28,026 nt of DNA from Euryarchaeota archaeon UBA52. Its GTDB lineage: Archaea; Thermoplasmatota; Poseidoniia; Poseidoniales; Thalassarchaeaceae. The stretch covers positions 4,182 through 32,207 of the forward strand of contig DAVB01000042.1 of NCBI GenBank assembly GCA_002505455.1, written 5' to 3'. Each line of letters opens with the position of its first letter. Within the stretch, counting starts at the first letter, position 1. Below, in pieces: positions 22,670-28,026 of this stretch. The notes under the pieces were generated by a model. That model was not told where the DNA came from and searched no databases. It saw only the letters and a list, made by a program, of their open reading frames with translations. The translations under genes were made by a program, and so were the position numbers.

Positions 22670-23527
22670 TTATCGACTATGCGTCCTGCCTATGAAATCA
22701 ATGGCTCGGGGGTCAAAGCTAGAGTCTACCAAGCCGATTGCTTGTCCCTCCTCTAGGAATCTCATTACGGCCTCTCGCCCATCATCACCATAATCGATGG
22801 TTCTCTGATTGACATACATCCCGACAAACTTCTCGTTAGTTTCGTCAGATATCCCCCTCCCCCATTTTTTTGCGAATGATAGTGCTGATTCTGGATTCGA
22901 TATCGCATGCTCTATTGAAAGCCGTACGTCATTAGCGATATGCTCGCATATCTCGGGGCCGTGAGATTTTAGCACGACATTCCCGCCAAGGGGTAGGGGT
23001 AGACCCGTTTTTTCATTCCACCAAACCCCTAGGTCCATGACAAGATGAACCCCCTCATCCTTCCAAGTCAGCTGCCCTTCGTGAATGATTAAGCCATGGG
23101 TTGATTTTCCGGATGCTACTGAGGGGAGAATCTCGTCAAATGGCATGACCTCTACATCCACATCGCCTAGGGCTAGCCTCAGTGCCAGATAGGCGGAAGT
23201 GCCAAGGCCGGGGATAGCAATCGTAGACTCAGAGGCTTCTACAATAGAGCATTCAGAGTTGGATATTATCATTGGACCATATCCCTCGCCCATCGAAGCG
23301 CCGCAATTCATCAAAGAGTAATTATCGGAAATTGTCGGGTAGGAGTGTATTGAGACGGCGCTCACATCGTGTGCACCTTCCAGAGCTTGTTGGTTTAGCG
23401 TCTGTATGTCAACTAGTACATGTTCGTACCTCCTATCGCCAGTGTCAATCAAGGATTCAGTCATGGCGTAGAACATGAATGCATCATCTGGATCCGGAGA
23501 GTGGCCGATGCTGTAATGAGTCGTCAT
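22670..23527 (-). CDS. mqnD: 1,4-dihydroxy-6-naphthoate synthase
   Basis: A 285-residue protein with the binding-protein-like fold of MqnD, which converts cyclic dehypoxanthine futalosine to 1,4-dihydroxy-6-naphthoate. Marks: GHSPDPDDAFMFYAM near the N-terminus, the DIQTLNQQALEG helix, VSAVSIHSYP, GASMGEGYGPMIIS and the IAIPGLGTSAYLALRL motif. The SPDPDDAF form differs from the SxCPNDTF form of many bacterial MqnD but occurs in a recognised subgroup. It faces mqnE-mqnA across the DOHH-like gene. MqnB and MqnC are not in the window. It is divergent from the next plus-strand gene, with only 10 nt between their starts. Confidence 0.87.
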   Translation of the reverse strand: MTTHYSIGHSPDPDDAFMFYAMTESLIDTGDRRYEHVLVDIQTLNQQALEGAHDVSAVSIHSYPTISDNYSLMNCGASMGEGYGPMIISNSECSIVEASESTIAIPGLGTSAYLALRLALGDVDVEVMPFDEILPSVASGKSTHGLIIHEGQLTWKDEGVHLVMDLGVWWNEKTGLPLPLGGNVVLKSHGPEICEHIANDVRLSIEHAISNPESALSFAKKWGRGISDETNEKFVGMYVNQRTIDYGDDGREAVMRFLEEGQAIGLVDSSFDPRAIDFIGRTHSR

Positions 23528-23537
23528 GACTTAGACG

Positions 23538-23810
23538 ATGTCGAAGTTGTATAAATTGCCTTGGCAGACGCCATGGCATCGCCATGATGAAGTATCTGTG
23601 CTTACTGGACGAAACATGCCCGACCCGGAGAGGCTATCAACCGCTACCGGTCAACTCGGTCCAAAGTGTGCTAAGACTGGAAAGCCCTTGAAATTCTCAG
23701 AGGCGATAGTTCATGATGGTGAGTATCTGTCATACGAGGCCTATCTAGAACTCACGGGAGTAGAGTCCTCAACGGAGCCGAAAACAGTCCCAGGCCTGAG
23801 GATGGAATGA
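23538..23810 (+). CDS. Small protein of unknown function
   Basis: A 90-residue protein without recognised family, signal peptide or membrane span. The middle part (PKCAKTGKPLKFSEAIVHDG, then EYLSYEAYLELTG) resembles a small beta-rich domain with one Cys, not a full zinc site. The N-terminus is Trp- and His-rich (LPWQTPWHRHDEV). It starts at an ATG 10 nt from the divergent mqnD start and ends 36 nt before priS, so it is probably co-transcribed with the primase gene. Confidence 0.6.
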   Translation: MSKLYKLPWQTPWHRHDEVSVLTGRNMPDPERLSTATGQLGPKCAKTGKPLKFSEAIVHDGEYLSYEAYLELTGVESSTEPKTVPGLRME

Positions 23811-23846
23811 CACCATCTTGATGGCCCTCCTTCCTTTGGCTTCAAC

Positions 23847-25025
23847 GTGGCGAAGGGTTGGAGTCGTATAGGTTCGAGGTTCGCCGACTTCTACAGGTCT
23901 ATGGAACCGAGTGACATCTGGCTGCCTCCTCGACTTAGACGACGCGAGTGGATGTTCATGCCATGGGGCGACGGGGCGACAGATCGACATCGCTCATTTA
24001 CTGATGCAGGGGCGCTTCACTCCTATCTCTGCCAAAGATTCCCACACTCTTGCTTCCATTCAACGGCTTATTACGATGATCCGTCCCAGAGGACGATGTC
24101 CGAAAAGGGTTGGAGAGGAGCGGATCTAATATTCGATCTAGATGGCGACCACTTGCATGGAATCAGTCCCACTGATTTTCCCAATCTAATATCTGCTATA
24201 CAAGATCAGACATGGTCCCTCTGGAACGACTTCCTAGAACCGGAGTTCGGATTCAACAGAGACTATGCACAATTCACTTTCTCAGGCCATCGCGGCTTCC
24301 ACATACACCTGAGAGACCCCTCTCTCTTCCATCTCGATTCCAACGCAAGAAGGGAGATAGTCACCTATATCCGGGGTGTCGGGCTAGATGTATCGACATC
24401 TCAGAGAAAAAATTCTGGATGGTCTAGGAGGCTTGATGAGGGCATTGAAAGGATCTCTAATATGCTCGCTGAAGCTTCGAAAGGAGGAAAGGACTCATCC
24501 ACAATCAAGAGCCTGATAGAACAAGCAAAGGGCCAGAATCACCCAGCGAGTCACAGTACGATGACCAAACTAATCGAAATGGCTTCTAGCGAAGATCACG
24601 TTTCAAGATTAAAGGGGGGATCTACCAATGTGTTCGGGGAGACTGGAACAAGTCTCTTTTGGGCACTCGTTAGAGCGAACTCTTCAGTTTCAGTCATCGG
24701 AGGTGAAACAGATGAGAATGTGACTGTTGATGTCAAGAGAGTAATACGACATCTTGGGAGTCTACATGGCAAATCCGGTCTTAGAGTCACAGAGATACCC
24801 TTCGAAAGACTAGATCCGGACGGCGCTAAACCATTTGATGCATTAAAGGAGGCTATTGTTTTCGCTGGAAGCGAGAATATCAAAATACGACTTCTCGTCG
24901 ATGATGTGAGAGCGATAATAAATGAGAGGGAGATAGAGGGAAATTCGGGAAGCGAGTATGTTGTTGACGAAGGAATGGCCATGTTTTTACAACTCAAAGG
25001 CTGGGCTGAGCTAGTAACTCCATGA
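23847..25025 (+). CDS. priS: DNA primase catalytic (small) subunit PriS
   Basis: A 392-residue archaeal/eukaryal-type primase subunit, which makes the short primers for DNA replication together with PriL. Catalytic Asp97 and Asp99 lie in GADLIFDLDGDHL, the third acidic residue is D295 (VTVDVKR), and the nucleotide-binding stretches are FSGHRGFHIHL (145-155) and GSLHGKSGL (304-312). HSTAYYDDPSQRTM upstream is also typical. Length is normal. The start is a GTG at 23847, with no better ATG near it; MAKGWSRIGSRFADFY gives the usual N-terminal helix. PriL is not in the window. It follows the 90-residue gene on the same strand. Confidence 0.95.
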   Translation: MAKGWSRIGSRFADFYRSMEPSDIWLPPRLRRREWMFMPWGDGATDRHRSFTDAGALHSYLCQRFPHSCFHSTAYYDDPSQRTMSEKGWRGADLIFDLDGDHLHGISPTDFPNLISAIQDQTWSLWNDFLEPEFGFNRDYAQFTFSGHRGFHIHLRDPSLFHLDSNARREIVTYIRGVGLDVSTSQRKNSGWSRRLDEGIERISNMLAEASKGGKDSSTIKSLIEQAKGQNHPASHSTMTKLIEMASSEDHVSRLKGGSTNVFGETGTSLFWALVRANSSVSVIGGETDENVTVDVKRVIRHLGSLHGKSGLRVTEIPFERLDPDGAKPFDALKEAIVFAGSENIKIRLLVDDVRAIINEREIEGNSGSEYVVDEGMAMFLQLKGWAELVTP

Positions 25026-25087
25026 ATAGCACAGAATAGCCACACATTCGGCGAACGTTGAAACCCCGAATTGATTGAGACCATACC

Positions 25088-26050
25088 ATGGGCATAATCC
25101 CACGACGCAAGAAGAAGGGCAAATTGCCTCCTGTGCCCCCTCCCCCGCCTCCTCCTCCGATGGACCAGCAGGGAGATCCCACGATCCCCCCTCCACCACT
25201 CCAAAACCCTCCCAGTGAAGACTTTGACAGCCTCGTCCCTATCGGTGGTGGCCAGGGAACGGTCACAACCCCTGAATTAGGCGAGTACGATCATGAGTGG
25301 GTCAACAAGAAGAAAGACCCTGCTGAGGAAGACCTCGAGTCCCTGTGGAGTGCTAGGAAAGCTGCCAACATAGGTTCCGACGGTCTCGACGGGATGTACG
25401 GGCACATAGATAGAATCGCAAAAGGAGATAGGGGATCGTTAATTAATAGATTCTCTGATAGGTTTGGAACAGAACTGGATAGAGAGATTATAGTTATGAG
25501 AAAAGAACAACAGCAGGTTGTAAGAGACATCGCGCCCAAAGTTGAGCTTATCGAGAAGCCAAAAGATACAGATCACCTAACTCTTGAGGAGTTTATACAT
25601 TCCATGGACGAACCAGCATTCATCCAGAAGGTCTCAGAAGCAACAGGGATAAGCACTGAGATGCTTTCTTCTTTTGAAGAGGACGAGTTGGTAGATTTCT
25701 TTCAAACTGCGGATGTAGACGACAGCGGAACAATGGAATTCGATGAGTTTGCAGCAGCCATAACCATGCTAAAGCAAGCGAATGATGATTTTGCAAGGCT
25801 GTTCGGCATAGTTGATACCCTTCTCGGAAATCAAAGCTCCAATTTCATTGAGTCCTTCACTCAATCAGATGCATATGATTTGTACAAGCAAGTGGGAACT
25901 GACCCTCATCACGCTTCTGAAAGCGATAGAAGAGAATTTTTCGCTCTAATCAATGAGGTTCTGGGCGATTTGCCCACATCTGAGATTGAAAGTTTTACAC
26001 AGTCAGAGGACTTTGAACACTACAAGACTATGGGCGAGGCGCTTCAGTGA
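25088..26050 (+). CDS. EF-hand protein with a proline-rich N-terminus
   Basis: A 320-residue acidic, soluble protein of unknown function. A basic start (IIPRRKKKGK) leads into a proline-rich stretch (14-42, including eight prolines in a row at 17-24). A canonical calcium-binding EF-hand loop lies at 209-220: D209, D211, S213, T215, E217 and E220 fill the six ligand positions, with Gly at loop position 6. Flanking helices (ELVDFFQTA and EFAAAITML) complete the hand; no second canonical loop is seen. The C-terminus has a tandem repeat: IESFTQSDAYDLYKQVG (254-270) and IESFTQSEDFEHYKTMG (300-316). It lies 9 nt before a membrane protein gene, a likely partner. Confidence 0.82.
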   Translation: MGIIPRRKKKGKLPPVPPPPPPPPMDQQGDPTIPPPPLQNPPSEDFDSLVPIGGGQGTVTTPELGEYDHEWVNKKKDPAEEDLESLWSARKAANIGSDGLDGMYGHIDRIAKGDRGSLINRFSDRFGTELDREIIVMRKEQQQVVRDIAPKVELIEKPKDTDHLTLEEFIHSMDEPAFIQKVSEATGISTEMLSSFEEDELVDFFQTADVDDSGTMEFDEFAAAITMLKQANDDFARLFGIVDTLLGNQSSNFIESFTQSDAYDLYKQVGTDPHHASESDRREFFALINEVLGDLPTSEIESFTQSEDFEHYKTMGEALQ

Positions 26051-26059
26051 GGGTTCGAC

Positions 26060-26878
26060 ATGGGATTACTAGAGAAGGCTGAATCTGGAAAGGAACCGGA
26101 CAAAAAGAGTAAGGAGAAATCAGTTGAAAAAACCCCCACAAAGGTAGAGACCTCCAAGCAAAAGAAGGCACCAAAGCCAAAGAAGGAGTCTAGATTCTCG
26201 CGAAGGCGTGAAAAGGAAAAGAAGGCTAAGGAGCCAAAGGCTCCAGTCGATCTACCCTCATTCCCCGCGGGTTTCGAGCAACCCACTAGCGGACAAATGA
26301 CTTTCAGGAGATTCGTTGACATTTTAGTTAGCTATGGCTGGATGTTTCCAATCGTGGGAATATACGGCTGGGGCTCTGACTTTGATGCGACTTACTTCAT
26401 CATTGGAGGCATGTTGCTTTACATCGGTAATGTGGGTTTCCTACCCTCGAGATTCAATAGAACGGTTGGGAATATAGTCTCCCGTACAAAGTTTGTAACA
26501 TCAAGTGGCAATAATGCATCCTGGGCGTACACCTTCCTCAAGGGACTGAATCTCCCATTCGCACTTATCGGTCTCGTCACAGCCCTGATGATGACGGCTG
26601 ATCTATCAGCACCACTCGGAGACACCACCGGATCCGCCGTGATCCGGATAATAGGGCTTCTTTTGTTGCTCCCCCTAACACTTGACTGGCTATTGGCGAA
26701 GTTTTCCATGGCTAAGAGAGGACTATGGGAGAGAATATTCGGTGGCGTATGGCTGGTTCGTTCCACCAAGACCGGGAGCTCCAAGGGATGGCTAAAGAGA
26801 CTCGACCAACTTAGCGACTACGCGGAGAAAAGGGGCCTACTCTCCGAGAAAGAAGAAGATACAACCAATCTAGATTGA
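26060..26878 (+). CDS. Membrane protein with a long lysine-rich N-terminal tail
   Basis: A 272-residue protein. The first 65 or so residues are almost entirely Lys, Glu, Pro and Ser (for example KKAPKPKKESRFSRRREKEK) and probably disordered and cytoplasmic. About four hydrophobic helices follow (near 90-108, 111-130, 158-180 and 188-212), then a charged C-terminal region ending EEDTTNLD. No family is recognised. It is co-directional with the EF-hand gene and 9 nt from it, so the acidic EF-hand protein and this basic-tailed membrane protein may work together; that is inference. It is convergent with the CNNM-like gene, 1 nt apart. Confidence 0.72.
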   Translation: MGLLEKAESGKEPDKKSKEKSVEKTPTKVETSKQKKAPKPKKESRFSRRREKEKKAKEPKAPVDLPSFPAGFEQPTSGQMTFRRFVDILVSYGWMFPIVGIYGWGSDFDATYFIIGGMLLYIGNVGFLPSRFNRTVGNIVSRTKFVTSSGNNASWAYTFLKGLNLPFALIGLVTALMMTADLSAPLGDTTGSAVIRIIGLLLLLPLTLDWLLAKFSMAKRGLWERIFGGVWLVRSTKTGSSKGWLKRLDQLSDYAEKRGLLSEKEEDTTNLD

Positions 26879-26879
26879 A

Positions 26880-27959
26880 TCACTCTTCTTCCCGACGCAT
26901 CATTGCCAACTCGCGCATGTCTTCCCGGACAGCACCTTCTTCGATTCCTTCTATGTCAGCCTCGTCGACTATTTCGACTCCGAGTAATGTCTCTATGACG
27001 TCTTCCATGGTAACGAGACCAATGATTGTTCCAAACTCTTCTTCTACAGTCAATATTTGCACTCTATTCTCAAGCATTATCCTCAGTGCTGCGTCTATCG
27101 ATCCATCAGAGTGAACACTAGATATTGGACGCATTATCGCAGTCATCGACGGATCGAAATTATCTGCAGCAGCATTTCTGAGAATATCGGATCTCAGCAC
27201 CATACCTACTACTGCATCCTCGTCGAATACCGGCATTCTTCCATGTACCATCACGGGAATGCGCTCCATTACCGAACCGATCGTCTCTTCCGATTCCACA
27301 TACGTCATAACGGTTCGAGGAGTCATAATCGCACCCACAGTCATTTCCTTGAGCATCAATAGATTCTGTATTACGCTCTCCTCCCTCTCATCTATGACAT
27401 CAGTCTCTTCGGCTATATCCGCTATGACTGATATCTCATCCCGAGTCATCGCCTCCTCTTTTACAGAGGGGAGGAGCCCTCGGGTCTTTTCGATTGGCCA
27501 TACTATGGGTGCCAGCAAGATCGTCATCCAGTGAAGTATCAATCCCGCACTAACTGTGAGTCGCCTCCAGTAGAGTGTCCCCACTGTTTTCGGAAGTATT
27601 TCGGAGAGGAGCAATACAAGTAATGTCAGTATCGTGGATGCGATAGCTAGTGCATATTCCCCTGGATATGCATTTTCGACTTCCGAACCGACACCCAGCG
27701 CACCGACTGTATGGGCGATTGTGTTTAGGGTTAGGATAGCCGTGAGAGGACGTTCAGGATCGTCCTTGAAAGTCAGCCATCTTTCAGCGGTTGTGGGCAT
27801 TTTCGACTGCAGAGCAAGTATGTGGCCCCTGGTCGTACTGAGAAGAACTGCTTCCAGAATCGAGCAGATAAATGAGACTCCAAGCGCTACAGTCCCATAT
27901 AGCAAAATAGCGGATATGGGAGTCACTTCAGGAGTTCCTCCGAGGGAGAGATTGGACAA
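26880..27959 (-). CDS. CNNM/CorC-family membrane protein (DUF21 plus two CBS domains)
   Basis: A 359-residue protein of the CNNM/CorC (hemolysin C-like) family, whose members act in Mg2+/Co2+ export or magnesium balance. The DUF21 membrane domain spans about 15-160 with the signature SEILPKT at 119-125. An acidic helical linker (ISVIADIAEETDVIDEREES) leads to a CBS pair: CBS1 about 212-265 (IMTPRTVMTYV ... GMVLRSDIL) and CBS2 about 274-335 (IMRPISSVHSDGSID ... GLVTMEDVIETLLG), where adenine nucleotides usually bind. The C-terminal CorC_HlyC domain of many bacterial members is missing; a short acidic tail replaces it. The 67 nt from its start to the window edge hold nothing I can identify. Confidence 0.92.
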   Translation of the reverse strand: MSNLSLGGTPEVTPISAILLYGTVALGVSFICSILEAVLLSTTRGHILALQSKMPTTAERWLTFKDDPERPLTAILTLNTIAHTVGALGVGSEVENAYPGEYALAIASTILTLLVLLLSEILPKTVGTLYWRRLTVSAGLILHWMTILLAPIVWPIEKTRGLLPSVKEEAMTRDEISVIADIAEETDVIDEREESVIQNLLMLKEMTVGAIMTPRTVMTYVESEETIGSVMERIPVMVHGRMPVFDEDAVVGMVLRSDILRNAAADNFDPSMTAIMRPISSVHSDGSIDAALRIMLENRVQILTVEEEFGTIIGLVTMEDVIETLLGVEIVDEADIEGIEEGAVREDMRELAMMRREEE

Positions 27960-28026
27960 AGCTGGTATGCATGTGGTTGCGTTGCTCCATAACTGCGAGT
28001 TAGCCCATCTCCTAAATATGTGGCTG

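Noticed and set aside
24596..25266. Glycine-rich minus-strand open frames opposite priS and the EF-hand gene
   Set aside because: The glycine runs are simply the complement of the proline codons at 25130-25200.

Overview
The window looks like a chromosomal segment of a planktonic archaeon, most likely a Marine Group II/III (Poseidoniales-like, Thermoplasmatota) euryarchaeote. Clearly archaeal markers are the exosome subunit Rrp42, L37Ae, the KEOPS subunit Pcc1, prefoldin beta, archaeal S12 and S7, aEF-2 with its diphthamide site, PriS, isopentenyl phosphate kinase, an archaeal-type CoaBC and an archaeal/eukaryal-type ProRS. The lineage below Archaea is inferred from gene content and is less certain. 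Genes are packed tightly, strands switch often, and many neighbours overlap by 1-4 nt. No gap between genes exceeds about 125 nt. I saw no tRNA, rRNA, CRISPR array, insertion sequence or phage gene.

Layout. (1) 1-2928, plus strand: the end of the exosome superoperon (rrp42 tail, rpl37ae, pcc1, prefoldin beta, a DHH phosphoesterase, a helical-repeat protein). (2) 2886-5514, minus strand: a coupled operon of a UbiD-family decarboxylase, a TPR protein and a Nudix hydrolase. (3) 5639-8990, plus strand: rps12, rps7 and aEF-2. (4) 8995-11487, minus strand: isopentenyl phosphate kinase followed by a fused isopentenyl-diphosphate isomerase/geranylgeranyl-diphosphate synthase. (5) 11554-17178: a zinc-ribbon protein, tRNA 2'-phosphotransferase, a FadA-like thiolase, a membrane zinc-ribbon protein, CoaBC and prolyl-tRNA synthetase. 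(6) 17175-20119, minus strand: two membrane proteins and a split transketolase. (7) 20219-23527: futalosine-pathway menaquinone genes mqnE and mqnA (plus) facing mqnD (minus), with a HEAT-repeat gene downstream of mqnD. (8) 23538-27959: a small unknown protein, PriS, an EF-hand protein, a membrane protein and a CNNM/CorC-like transporter.

How the genes work together. Lipid synthesis is the strongest metabolic theme. IPK makes IPP, the fusion protein isomerises IPP and condenses it to GGPP for archaeal lipids, and the UbiD protein is a candidate anhydromevalonate-phosphate decarboxylase supplying isopentenyl phosphate. MqnA, MqnE and MqnD give three steps of menaquinone synthesis, which implies a respiratory organism. 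The rest is translation, RNA processing, replication priming, CoA synthesis and pentose phosphate metabolism.

The most striking item is the 159-residue HEAT-repeat protein at 22187-22666. It closely resembles the C-terminal half of eukaryotic deoxyhypusine hydroxylase (DOHH), including the interdomain linker and both His-Glu iron-ligand motifs at the correct spacing. This suggests a half-size, possibly dimeric, archaeal DOHH acting on aIF5A.
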